Origin: Pteria penguin
Taxonomy: Eukaryota; Mollusca; Bivalvia; Pterioida; Pteriidae
Assembly: GCA_035048485.1 (NCBI GenBank)
Contig: CM068584.1
Span: 55,677,739 to 55,741,738 of the forward strand
DNA: 64,000 bases
Direction: 5' to 3'
Below are positions 55,601 through 64,000 of this stretch, piece by piece. Position numbers and translations under genes: made by a program. The stretch's first letter is position 1, and each line of letters begins with the position of its first letter. The notes below the pieces were generated by a model. That model was not told the DNA's origin and searched no databases. It saw nothing but the letters and a program-made list of their open reading frames with translations.

Positions 55601-57192
55601 GTTTGAACCACTATCGCACACCATGCGACTACTGGCCTGTACCAACGAAAGAAAAATTTAAACATATAAGATAATCTAAACTTGCAATTTTCTAATAACC
55701 GTCAAAAAAGATAGTTTCAATAGTTTGCGAATGGACGCTTTATTCCTTCTCACTTTTATGAAATCAAGGCAATGAATGAAATGGAAAAAGAGGCCAAAAC
55801 TTCATTTAAAATATTTACACTTCTTAAACATCCTATTCTACCTCGATCAAATTCCTCCTGAGGAATTAATCCATTACAATTTGATATAATAAAGAGATTA
55901 ATTCAATTCCCTGTTTTTGAGTATTTAAATTGTTTTTAGTTGTCCATTTACTTATACACACATTAACAGAATTATAAACAATTTTGAACAATCAACATCA
56001 ACAAAAAGAAATACAAACAAAAGAACGAAAGTCGAGGGGGAAAAGGGGATCTCATGAAGTACACACAAAAAAATTGGTTTATCATTTCATGAAGCCCACC
56101 GTCTTCTCTTTTTTTGTGGAAGGGGGGTGTATTTTATTTTGTTTTGGATTTTCTCATGTAATATATGTTTCATAAAAATTATTTGAGAACAGATATTCAT
56201 AAATACACTGTAGAACATCTCGGCCGTATTGACACGATTACAATTTATTGATTTACATAATTCCTAACTTCTATAATAGTCCAATACTTTAAAAATTCTG
56301 ATCCGCTCTAACAATCCCTTCATACTATTTACCAAAAAAAAAAAATATTCGAATGAAGAGCAGTGGCTAACGACCATGTTGTTTTTACTAATCACTTCTG
56401 TTGCCTAGTATCTGTATATAAAAAACTTATCAGCACATTTTTGATTACCATAAACGACCGTTCCATTTCCGGAAAAGTTCAATGACCAAGCAACCAGCAA
56501 TATCAAAATATTTTAATAATTTAAGATTCATTTATATTTTATGAGGTCTTTCAAATCTGAACAGCTTTGGTAGTAGAATTTTAAATAGATCCAAGAGAGG
56601 ATAAGGAATCCTGAAAATTGTACTGTTTAAACAAAAGCTAGAAGTGATGAATGTGGCATATTTGTTTGAAAATCTGACAGCAATATTATTATATCATCTT
56701 AACCGAGAGCTTCGGCACCCTTTATTTCCTTATATTTCGAACCATCTCTATGAGATTTGGAGCAGATTATAATGACTTAATCTCCGGAGACACAGGTTTA
56801 TATTTCAAAGCTTTTATTAGAAGGTAATACGTAATGAAATTTCAAGGCTTAAAAAGTGATATGAATGAAGAAGCTTCGCAGAATCATATGTATACTTACA
56901 CCGTGAACCGAAAGTGCGATAGATAATCTTTAAGAAAGAAACAAACATGTCTAAGGTGTAAGATATTATACTCTTACATTCAGGACGCAGTATGCGTGGA
57001 CTGAAAACAGAATTCCTCCAGTATGCCACGCTCCGTAAATCCACAGTGATATGACAGCGGTGTACAGTTAAAGTGCATACTTCTTTCCTTCCATGGTGTT
57101 TTTTCCAAAGGACAAGTAGACACGTAATACAGCACAAAGAAGAAAGTTACAATTGATTTGTGAATTCCACTGATACATGTACAATTGGTCAT
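48399..57192 (-). CDS. Six-exon gene for a small type I membrane protein with Cys-rich ectodomain
   Basis: Six minus-strand exons with GT/AG borders and matching phases: 57192-56978, 53613-53476, 52148-52106, 51990-51902, 49863-49797 and 48579-48399. Domain order is signal peptide, Cys-rich ectodomain with N-linked sequons (NCT, NCT, NCS), a Ser/Thr/Pro stalk with NST and NYS, one membrane helix, a KCKKR stop-transfer signal, and a tail of about 60 residues ending in a run of Asp/Glu. The expected length is 243 residues if exon 1 carries one base fewer. As given, exon 1 reaches a TGA three codon positions before its donor. The pattern CP...NCT...Y.C...C resembles an abundant uncharacterised bivalve ectodomain style, which is recognition from memory. 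A surface receptor or decoy role is inference. No intracellular signalling motif is recognised. Confidence 0.7.
48598..48620. repeat. (TA)n microsatellite in intron 5
   Basis: About 11 TA repeats adjacent to the exon 6 acceptor. Confidence 0.95.
49171..49515 (+). CDS. Possible plus-strand exon with a 57-bp in-frame duplication
   Basis: This 114-residue plus-strand frame lies inside intron 5 of the minus-strand gene. A possible acceptor (gtgcttaacattag, ending at 49239) and a donor-like TTACAG/GTATGT at about 49462 bound an exon. It encodes HTPDRGLSKYQSTF, the duplicated GLSKYQSTFMSSIQHTLY, and SVSYREKPSADYSNNYR. Tyr- and Ser-rich composition would suit a cytoplasmic tail. No partner exons were found on this strand, so it may be chance or a fragment. 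Confidence 0.3.
   Translation: MTKKKKHLSDILISCKCNVLNISKHTPDRGLSKYQSTFMSSIQHTLYRGLSKYQSTFMSSIQHTLYNTFESQNIEEIYTSLSVSYREKPSADYSNNYRYVIIYHPDIDVPHEAT
49254..49367 (+). repeat. Perfect 57-bp tandem duplication
   Basis: Units 49254-49310 and 49311-49367 are identical, starting tagaggactaagtaaatatc. The period is 19 codons. Absence of any mismatch implies a very recent event or an assembly duplication. Confidence 0.95.
49797..49863 (-). CDS. Exon 5: transmembrane helix
   Basis: Acceptor taatttatttttag and donor AAGAG/GTAAGT. With the G from exon 4 it encodes VAFFIITIPINIIIIWII and then KCKKR, a membrane-spanning helix with a basic stop-transfer segment. It enters in phase 1 and exits in phase 2, matching exons 4 and 6. 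Confidence 0.75.
51130..51225 (+). repeat. Dispersed repeat (ggacggtcaatt ... ggtttaagggcgcccac)
   Basis: Copy of the unit at 870-965. The sequence just upstream (agctgtatgacacaa at about 51053) also recurs near 54788 with tcaaggac, another short dispersed match within the introns. Confidence 0.5.
51902..51990 (-). CDS. Exon 4: Ser/Thr/Pro stalk
   Basis: Acceptor cctttttttttttggcag and donor CCAG/GTAGTG. It encodes SETPPRDNSTPIWDNYSKPE and STSTLSNPP, a hydrophilic membrane-proximal stalk with two N-glycosylation sequons (NST, NYS). Phase 2 in, phase 1 out. Confidence 0.75.
52106..52148 (-). CDS. Exon 3: short Cys-containing ectodomain exon
   Basis: This 43-bp exon between acceptor tctatatttaaag and donor TTTCAG/GTGAGT encodes CPVCFLGEKIHLDF with the Cys split at its left border (T|GC). 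It links the Cys-rich module to the stalk. It is the least certain exon because of its length, but phases fit on both sides. Confidence 0.6.
52258..52318. repeat. (CT)n then (AT)n microsatellite
   Basis: About 12 CT units followed by about 13 AT units, immediately left of the foldback element. Confidence 0.95.
52312..52577. mobile_element. Foldback element with tRNA-like core, between (TA)n arrays
   Basis: The ends are inverted: tatataaagcacaaa at the left, and tttgtgctttatata at the right. A second internal pair is aaagcactacagct and agctgtagtgtct. The core on the minus strand (52556-52468) has tagctcagtcggttagag (A-box-like) and gtgggttcgagtccc (B-box-like). The acceptor ends do not pair as in a functional tRNA, so it is tRNA-derived. 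It lies in intron 2 of the membrane-protein gene. Confidence 0.6.
52571..52672. repeat. (TA)n microsatellite, about 100 bp
   Basis: An almost uninterrupted TA run with one ctt interruption. The Tyr-Ile ORF across it is an artefact. Confidence 0.95.
53476..53613 (-). CDS. Exon 2: Cys-rich glycosylated module
   Basis: A 138-bp (46-codon) phase 1-1 exon between acceptor gctgttttacttcag and donor AAAT/GTAAGT. It encodes CPTFDSNTNINLRFWNCTHN, then a YNCSEESLPGKFF segment and DELYK, with the final Cys split at the exon end. Sequons are NCT and NCS. A 1-1 phase exon is the usual form of a shuffled extracellular module. The longer overlapping ORF in another frame lacks these features. Confidence 0.75.
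54200..56977. other. Intron 1 (distal part), no gene seen
   Basis: AT-rich DNA between exons 1 and 2. It contains short A and T runs and a dispersed match near 54788. No additional ectodomain exon was recognised, although a short one could be missed. Confidence 0.4.
56978..57192 (-). CDS. Exon 1: signal peptide and first Cys module, frameshifted
   Basis: The ATG at 57192 starts MTNCTCISGIHKSIVTFFFV, and the hydrophobic stretch ends YYVST before CPLEKTPW, a good signal peptide. The ectodomain has FNCTPLSYHC and ERGILEEFC. The frame then meets TGA at 56982-56980, two bases short of a strong donor (GAAT/GTAAGAG). The exon is 215 bp, but phase 1 exit needs 214, so one base is extra. The T run TTTT (57007-57004) is a candidate. 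The alternative donor sites upstream are weak. This may be an assembly error, a polymorphism or a real inactivation. Confidence 0.6.
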
Positions 57193-57447
57193 CTCTAACT
57201 ATTTCCATTTACAGCTCACATGCACTAATACGGAAATTTGATGTTTGTTCGATAAAACGTTGACGATACCAGGAAATAAAACAAATACTTAAATAGATAA
57301 TATTCATTTCCCCTTTAAATGATCTGTAATTTACAAAAGGGAATCGTTTGTTGTTATTTCCGTTAACTGATTAAACTAAATAATTTAGCAAATGAGTGTG
57401 TAGTTAATTAATTCTTAAATGTGATAATTATTTTCACTTATTGATAG

Positions 57448-57598
57448 GGGCAGGCTTGGTGTAGTGGTTAAGCGCTTGGCTTGCGGCGCCGACGATCCGG
57501 GTTAGATTCCCGGATTGCGCCACTATGTTTAAGAGGCTGGTTACCTCCTGCTTCCATGTCGCGATATAACTTAAATATTGTTGAAACAACCAATCAAC
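57448..57598 (+). mobile_element. tRNA-derived SINE, family 2
   Basis: Plus-strand copy with B-box ggttagattccc. A perfect 12-bp target duplication, acttattgatag, lies at 57436-57447 and 57599-57610. The 3' end lacks part of the usual gcgacgtaaaacg body. Confidence 0.92.
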
Positions 57599-57889
57599 AC
57601 TTATTGATAGCCTCCCGTGGGGTCCCCGAGGTGATAAGAATAGGACCTCCGTACCTCTTGCGTCTTGCATCACATATACAAGCGAAATGCAAACAACTGC
57701 ACTGCGCCCCCCCCCCCCCTTCCTTAAACTCAAATAAAATGCAAGTATATAGAACTCTATGACCACAACTGTCCAGGCCAAGTGCTGTTATCCCTATCCC
57801 CTGGTGCTGAAACTGTGGTGGGGGGGGGGGGGGGGTGCAACGCCTCTTACCTAGACACAAGCTTAAATGAAAAAAAGTTTATTAGTTAC

Positions 57890-58017
57890 CTGTAGTTTTC
57901 GTCGCTTCTGCAGCGCTGTTGACTCCTTTGGAAGTGGTCTCTTCGCCGTCACTGTTATGGCCGGCGCGTTGGTTTTCGCACCTGGTGTCGCAGTATTAAA
58001 TTGTTGAGCAGTTACCT
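57890..58017 (-). CDS. Candidate basic exon
   Basis: The minus-strand frame VTAQQFNTATPGAKTNAPAI then TVTAKRPLPKESTALQKRR ends exactly at a donor-like CTACAG/GTAACT. Lys/Arg and Ala/Thr/Pro-rich composition suggests a nuclear linker. No ATG or partner exon was located. The opposite-strand LINE fragment begins just to the right. Low support. Confidence 0.3.
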
Positions 58018-58560
58018 ACGCCATATATTATATTAGGTGACTTTAATGCTCATAATATATTGTGGGGAAGTGAAAATGTTGATACCAAAAGGTAGAATAA
58101 TCACATTTCACATCAAAACATAGTACATGTATATGTGTCTTTAATTATGGGTCCAATACCTATTTACATCCAGGGCATGGTACTTATACTTCAATAGATC
58201 TTACTTTAATTGATCCATCGCTTTTGACGGACTCCTTATAGTCCATGACGATTTATGTGAAAGTGACAATTTTCCACTTATATTAAATAGTAATATATCG
58301 TCTAATAATCACACAAATAATAATTGTATTCCACGATGGAAATTTAATGAAGCTAACTGGAGTCAATTTCAATCTGATTGTCTTACGAATCTTAATCAAA
58401 TTAATTATTTAGCTGAAGACGACCCTATTCGTACCTTTACAAATACATTAGTTCAGATTTGTTAACAGAATATTCCTAAACCCTCTGCATTTTAAAAACT
58501 TAAATACAACCCATGGTTTGATGATAACTGTAAAAGTGTCATCAAGTTTTTTTTTTCAAA
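58012..58560 (+). pseudogene. LINE endonuclease fragment (third LINE type)
   Basis: The plus-strand translation gives YIILGDFNAHNILWGSEN (the GDFNAH catalytic motif). Later come DDLCESDNFPLIL (normally SDH at this place), IPRWKFNEANWSQFQSDC and YNPWFDDNCKSVIK. The order matches the C-terminal half of a non-LTR endonuclease and its linker. Several stops and frame changes break it. It is oriented opposite to the LINE trio at 15.9-27.7 kb. Confidence 0.7.
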
Positions 58561-59920
58561 TATTATATTTAAGGATAGAGTAATTATAAACAACAAAACT
58601 GGGGCAGGCTTGGTGTAGTGGTTAAGCGCTTGGCTTGCGGCGCCGACGATCCGGGTTCGATTCCCGGGTTGCGCCACTATGTTTAAGAGGTTGGTAACCT
58701 CCTGCTTCCATGTCGCGATATAACTGAAATATTGTTGAAAGCGACGTAAAACGCCAATCAACCAACCAACCAACCAACAACAAAACTACAAGATCGTTAA
58801 TGAAGAACATCAGTAAATATTCTTTATAATAATTTGAGAGGGTAACAACAGAATTGCCATGGGAAGCAAAACTATTGGAGGAAATGAATAATATGACAGC
58901 CACATAAGTTTTTCAAGATGAATACATTCTATTGCTAGAACCTTTAAGTTAATCATCTTCTGCATGTACAACGCTTGCATGTTTCAGGTCAAATGATTGA
59001 TTCAAGCTATGAAATCAGCCAAGTACCTGTGTATTTACATAGAATTATACAAAATATACATTTGCTGTATGAAGTTCTTCAGCACCTGGGGTCATATCAG
59101 ATTCTGTCAAATTCTATGTAAAGCTGAGAGAAAAGGAAACACAAATTTAGATTTTCCCTTATCTGAGTAAGGCTAGAGGAAGGGGGAAGTACAAGATGGA
59201 CATGGTGAGAAGCAAAGAAAATGACAGTACAAAAAGCAACAATGGTACCAGACATCCAACTATCATGCGTGGCATTTCAACTGTTTTATGATTTTTTTTA
59301 TTTTTTTATTTTTTTGTAAACCCGGTATTTCTATTTCATGCATATCTTTATTTTTGAATAATTTTTAAGTTGAAAACTAAGTTGTATTGTATAGTCATGG
59401 TATATGAAAATGGCTCTAGATTACTTGAATCAAAAATTAAGGATGTGCTATAAGTTGGTTATGCTATGCTGCTAATTCGTTCGAAATGAGTGATTTTAAG
59501 ATAACATTTTGCAGATTGCAGTACCAATGGAACCATACAAATAGGGTTTTTTGCATATCTCTTTTTATCCATTTACTGTGTTGGGCTGATTTATCATTTG
59601 TTGTTGGATTTGGCATACTGAATAGTTCTGATTGACTTGATTTAACAGGTATTAATATAAAACTTTCTTCCTGATTTCTTGACATATATGATAATTTATG
59701 ATTCAACACCATTTTCAGTTTTCATGCTGTGGTTTCCAGATTGAAAGCCACAAATCATCATGTGTTCCATTTACTTTGTTCAGGACAAAATTTGAAACGG
59801 TATAAATAGAATTTCATTCACAAAGTGATTTATCAGCACAACTGTACAAATATTATACATGTAGATATGGTTTTTAATACAGGTGTTAGACAGTCAAAGC
59901 TTTTATACGGGCTTTGTATA
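58545..59920 (+). repeat. Direct repeat, copy 1 (about 1.1-1.3 kb)
   Basis: From tttcaaatattatatttaag the sequence parallels 60700-61856. Shared words include gggtaacaaca, gaataatatgacagccacat, and tgttgggctgatttatcatt. It includes a SINE insertion (58601-58777) absent from copy 2. It starts within the LINE-derived segment, so it may be a LINE 3' region. Confidence 0.75.
58601..58777 (+). mobile_element. tRNA-derived SINE, family 2, with empty site preserved nearby
   Basis: Complete copy from ggggcaggcttggtgtagtg to a (caac)n tail. The target duplication caacaaaact lies at 58591-58600 and 58778-58787. The uninterrupted target is present at 60744-60753 in the paralogous direct repeat. Confidence 0.97.
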
Positions 59921-60699
59921 GAAGCCGTTATATAGCACACCTGATGGAGGACGTCAAAACTTTAAAGAGAAGAGTGAATCATCTTCTCTGTGTAATGGAA
60001 AATGTATTTCAGGATCCTCTTACTAGGAAGATCTTGAAGTGTAAATGTGGTTATCTGTGATGCAATCATCATTGCAGTTATAAAAACCTTCTGCAGACAG
60101 GCAGTGAAAACAGAGAAAGGAAAGTGTAAGGAGGATATTGAAGCAAGAGAAGTGGTTTTCATTCCTAAGCGTTCGAAAGTTCCAATGATGTATATTTCTT
60201 TTAAGCCCCCCCCCCCCCCCCCATGTAGCTTTCTTGTGCATATACTAATATAGTGTTTGGTCTTTGGTCTGTTGGTCTGTCCGCAAAACTTGAAACTTAA
60301 CCATAACCTTTGAACCTTAAATTTTATAATAGGGATTTTATATTTTACATGCGTATTCGTTGTGACTAGACCTTTCTTCGGATATTTGTCCTTTTGACCT
60401 CTAAAAAGGTACATGATAGGGCTTTCATATTTCACACGTGGATTCCTTGTGACAAGACCTTTCTTTCGTTACCTGTTTGTTTTCCTCTCTGAGTTGGGAT
60501 GGAGTCAGAAAGTAACAATTTGGTTTTTTGACTCAAATAGACTTTGTTGCCAATGGCGGTAACACTTTATATCATAAAATACGTGAAAATCTATCAATAT
60601 GTTTTCTTCCATGTCCGAGTTCAGAACTGCTGTGAACATATATGAAAACTAGGTATGATGCATTAAGACAAGATGTGAAGGAAACACTCTTATTTTTTT
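59921..60699. other. Spacer between direct repeats, no gene seen
   Basis: Contains a long poly-C tract (about 60206-60222) and phrases such as ttccttgtgacaagaccttt that resemble wording in 13560-13990. The overlapping ORFs on both strands are not supported. Confidence 0.4.
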
Positions 60700-61856
60700 T
60701 TTCTTTTTTCAAATATTAGGTTTAAGGATAAAGTAATTATAAGCAACAAAACTGCGAGACCGTTAATCAAGAAATACATCAGTAGATATTCTGGAGAACA
60801 ATTTGAAAGGGTAACAACAAAACTATTGGAGGAATTGAATAATATGACAGCCACATAAGTATTTCAAGATGAATACATTCCATTGCTAGTACCTTTAAGT
60901 TTGTCAAATGTATGTCAAGATGAATATATTCCATTGATAGAACCTTTGAGTTCATCTTCTGCATGTGCAATGCTTCCATGTTTCAGATCAAATGATTGAT
61001 TCAAGCTATGAAATCAGCCAAGTACCTGTGTATTTACATAGAATTATACAAAATATACCTTTGCTGTATGAAGTTCAGCACCTTGGGTCATATCAGATTT
61101 CTCTGTAATGCTGAGAGAGAAGGAAACACAAATTTAGTTTTTCCCTTATCTTAGTAAGGAAAGAGGAAGGGGGAAGTACAAGATGGATATGATGAGAAGC
61201 AAAGAAAGTGACAGTACAAAAAGCAACAATGGTAGCAGACACCCAACTCTCATGTCTGGCATTTTAATTTTATTTATTTTTTTTTTTTTGTAAACATGGT
61301 ATATCTTTTCATGCATATCTTTACTTTTATTCTAAAACTCCTTTTACTCTTATTAGCTAAGTTGAAAACTAAGTTGTATTGTATAATCATGGTATATGAA
61401 AATGGCTGTAGATTATTTGAATTAAAAATTAAGGATGTACTATATGTTGGTTATGCTGCTAATTCGTTCGTAATGATTGAATTATTTTAAGATAACATTT
61501 TGCAGATTGCAGTACTAATGGAACCATACAAATAGTTTTTTGTTTGCATATCCTTTGAAGGGGGACAATCCATTTACTGTGTTGGGCTGATTTATCATTT
61601 GTTGTTGGATTTGGCATACTGAAAAGTTCTGCTTGACGATTTAACAGGTATTAATACAAAACTTTTTTCATGCTGTGGTTTCCAGATTTAAAGCCACAAA
61701 TCATCATGTGTTCCATTTACTTTGTTCAGGACAAAATTTGAAACGGTATAAATAGAATATCATTCACAAAGTGATTTATCAGCACAACCGTACAAATATT
61801 ATACATATGATTTTCTAATACAGAAATACTGCCAAAGCTTGTATACGGGGGATATA
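60700..61856 (+). repeat. Direct repeat, copy 2
   Basis: Paralogue of 58545-59920 without the SINE. It has a local duplication of the phrase caagatgaatacattcc / caagatgaatatattcc (about 60868 and 60919) and a deletion relative to copy 1 near 61655. Confidence 0.75.
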
Positions 61857-62517
61857 GCGCAAGTGACTGTTTTCTAAGTGTATTTATCTATATTTTAAAA
61901 TAGAAACGCTAGGTGGTTAAGTTTCAAAATTTGATGAATTTTATAGCCAATCAGAGGAAGGCGAGAGCTTTACTACGGTACCTGTTGTATACCTGCAAGA
62001 TATCCGAGAGTGGAGAAACTAGAAAGTAAACATAAACGATCATACTACAAAAGTTATCGAATGAGTAAATTAGCAACAGTAGACAATCTAAAGATTCTTT
62101 TGATATGTATACCGTTATATCTGGATGTAGGGAATACCTAGCATTTTAATTTAAAGTTGTAACTTAAAATTTTCAAAGCCGTCGTGGAGCTTACCTTATT
62201 GCATTATTCATTCGAAGTGTAAATATAGTAATGGCCTGCTCGTCTTTCCTGACATGTATGTATAATCGGGCATTTATATATATGCAGATCAATGTCCTTA
62301 TAAAATAGAAAAGGGAAGTTTACTGATGATATGAAAATGTGGCCTGAACTGACGTATCCATGTTTGTTTACGAGCACCCTGGAATTCACACGAAGGAATC
62401 TATGAAAGCTTACAAAAGTCTACAGAGTTATAAATAATTCTTATCTGGTTATGTGCATAATGTTTTTACCTGAAAATATCAATAAAGTACTTTTAGGGGC
62501 AAATGTAAGCGATAGCT
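61857..62517. other. Intergenic or intronic, no gene seen
   Basis: No motif is recognised. An acceptor-like end lies at about 62531 (cggacatctgag). Confidence 0.35.
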
Positions 62518-62903
62518 AACGGACATCTGAGGTTCCATGCAAAGTAACATCAACATTTCCATCTACGAACATTCCCTCATCTACGATGAAACCTGATTGC
62601 CAGTTGAGTGGAATTGGTTGTTCAAATACTTTATCGTCGTCAACCACGACCGGCCCTCGAAACATTCTGAAAAGTTCAAGTGCCACATTTGATCTAAATA
62701 ATGGTGGCGTGACTACCGCCGACCATCAAATGGCTACAAACATTTTTATGGATGACGAGATTACGGATAGTCAAAGAATCAGTATACCTGATTATGAGAC
62801 TATAACACCAGTTAAGAAAAGTCCGATCTATATACCAGATGAATCAACATCAAAATACATGTACTTACTTGATATACCACCGATAAAAGAACGAAGAAGT
62901 TGA
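62518..62903 (+). CDS. Candidate terminal exon
   Basis: The plus-strand frame is open from 62518 (after TAA) to TGA at 62903. If an acceptor at catctgag (about 62531) is used, it encodes VPCKVTSTFPSTNIPSSTMK, Ser/Thr-rich residues, then ITDSQRISIPDYETITPVKK and YMYLLDIPPIKERRS. The Ser/Thr-rich start and Tyr-containing Pro/Asp-rich end would suit a cytoplasmic or linker tail. An AATAAA at about 62981 lies 80 bp beyond the stop, consistent with a 3' UTR. Upstream exons were not found in the window. Family unknown. Confidence 0.4.
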
Positions 62904-62980
62904 GGAAGAAAATCAGAAGATTTGATTTCAAACATTCATCATCAAAAAATAAGGACTGCGGTCCCTACGAGCCGTTTTGA

Positions 62981-62986
62981 AATAAA
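62981..62986 (+). terminator. Possible polyadenylation signal
   Basis: AATAAA about 80 bp downstream of the stop of the candidate terminal exon. Confidence 0.35.
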
Positions 62987-63472
62987 CAGTTAATAGAAAT
63001 ATCTGTAAATAGAAACTATATATGTGAATTTCATTCTAGCATCAAAGAAGAAAGAATATTTTTATTGAGCTCATCTCTTATTTGATAATGTCAATATAAC
63101 AGTCTCTAGTGTAACGTTTTTCATCAAAACTACACAATCCAACTTCATTACACATGTATTTTATATAAATATGACCCGTGGTTATCATTTCTAATCAGCA
63201 CAAGTTTATTTAGCGTTTTGGGTTTTTTTAAGTAAACTTTGTTTATAAAGTTTGTGGTGAAACTGCTTTTTGATTACACTCTTTGATATTCCTTTCTTTG
63301 TACCTTTTTCTGTAGTCACTCATCAAAATAAAACACATCTTCGGTCGAAAGCCGACAAATTCTTTAATGGGTAGACCTGTAATATGAAAAGTAAATGAAT
63401 TAAAACCTAGGCTTTAAATTTGAAGCTATTGAAGACAAGGGTCCTGTCCGATACCTCATGTATTACACCATT

Positions 63473-63748
63473 GTTAATTAATATATGTATTTTATGGTTG
63501 TTATCTTGTTTTATTATATTAATGTTACACTCCCTCCACCATACCTCCTCCCTCCCACTTATTTGCGGATATCTGATTACTTTTGTCGTTTTTAAATCGG
63601 TGGTAGACCCCCACCCCTACCACATAATTCTCCTTTCCCGCTCCCCCGCCTTTTTCCCGTCCCCTACCTCTTCATCCCTCTCACCCTATCCCACACCTCA
63701 TATAACATCTTAGTTAATTAATATATGTATTTTATAGTTATTATCTTA
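63473..63748. repeat. 36-bp direct repeats around a C/T-rich segment
   Basis: gttaattaatatatgtattt followed by tatggttgttatctt at 63473 recurs as the same word with two changes at 63711. Between them lies a strand-biased pyrimidine-rich stretch (63530-63710), and the ORF there is a composition artefact. Confidence 0.75.
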
Positions 63749-64000
63749 AATATCTTATAGGGATATTTGTAATAAAACTATATATTGAATGTTATTTTAG
63801 CGGAACCGCGCTAAATGTTATACGTGTATACGCTATGACATAATTCTTTGTTTATTGTAATTTTTCATATATCGGTTATAAAATATGGATATTATATAAC
63901 TTAAGCCACCAATACCAGTAAAATTCACTGGAAGAAGGTCAGGAGACCGAAATGTTGTGAATACTGAGTTAATTGTTCTTTAAATTATATTAAGACCGTA
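63749..64000. other. Window end, nothing supported
   Basis: It ends in a phrase (ggagaccgaaatgttgtgaa) that looks like the tail of a dispersed repeat, but no second copy exists here to confirm it. Confidence 0.25.

Noticed and set aside
56817..57137. 106-residue minus-strand ORF
   Set aside because: It has no ATG upstream, overlaps exon 1 and runs through the strong donor into the intron.
1..64000. CRISPR arrays, bacterial operons, rRNA genes
   Set aside because: Tandem repeats present are minisatellites without unique spacers, there is no gene-dense organisation, and no rRNA-like conserved sequence was recognised.

Overview
The window looks like repeat-dense nuclear DNA of a mollusc, most likely a bivalve. 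There are no bacterial-style operons. Coding signal lies in short exons bounded by GT/AG sites. Intergenic DNA is AT-rich and filled with SINEs, LINEs, a Ty3-like fragment, DNA-transposon remnants and satellite-like units. The bivalve assignment is inference from the style of the SINEs and of short dispersed units such as the one around gtcgaaatgcgc. No database was searched.

Layout: 1-5.1 kb holds a broken Ty3-like gag/protease remnant split by a SINE, and a degenerate minus-strand reading frame with an 18-residue basic repeat. Two arms of a large inverted repeat lie at 5117-9240 and 38298-44829. They share about 4.1 kb and enclose about 29 kb. Both arms carry a SINE at the same site, about 0.5-kb repeats, a 43-bp minisatellite and a patch of CTCAAATTTGAG palindromes. 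The right arm has 2.37 kb more than the left, including an RPA-like ORF, a SINE and a foldback element.

Inside the arms are a broken DDE-type transposase with a divergent Cys-rich ORF (9.7-12 kb); an AT-rich stretch (12-15.9 kb); three head-to-tail minus-strand copies of one RNase H-bearing LINE family (15.9-27.7 kb); degenerate tandem repeats (28-31 kb); and a degraded minus-strand gene with CCHC knuckles, a 16-residue Ser/Thr repeat and a BEN domain (32-34.5 kb). A cluster of three SINEs and a second LINE remnant follow at 35-36.7 kb.

Right of the arms, six minus-strand exons between 57192 and 48399 fit together in phase. They encode a small type I membrane protein: signal peptide, Cys-rich N-glycosylated ectodomain, Ser/Thr/Pro stalk, one membrane helix and an acidic tail. 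This is the best-supported cellular gene, with one frameshift in exon 1. The right end (57.9-64 kb) holds a LINE endonuclease fragment, two SINE insertions (one with its empty site preserved in a nearby 1.1-kb direct repeat) and one plausible plus-strand terminal exon. Apart from the membrane-protein gene and a few candidate exons, the window is mostly mobile-element debris.
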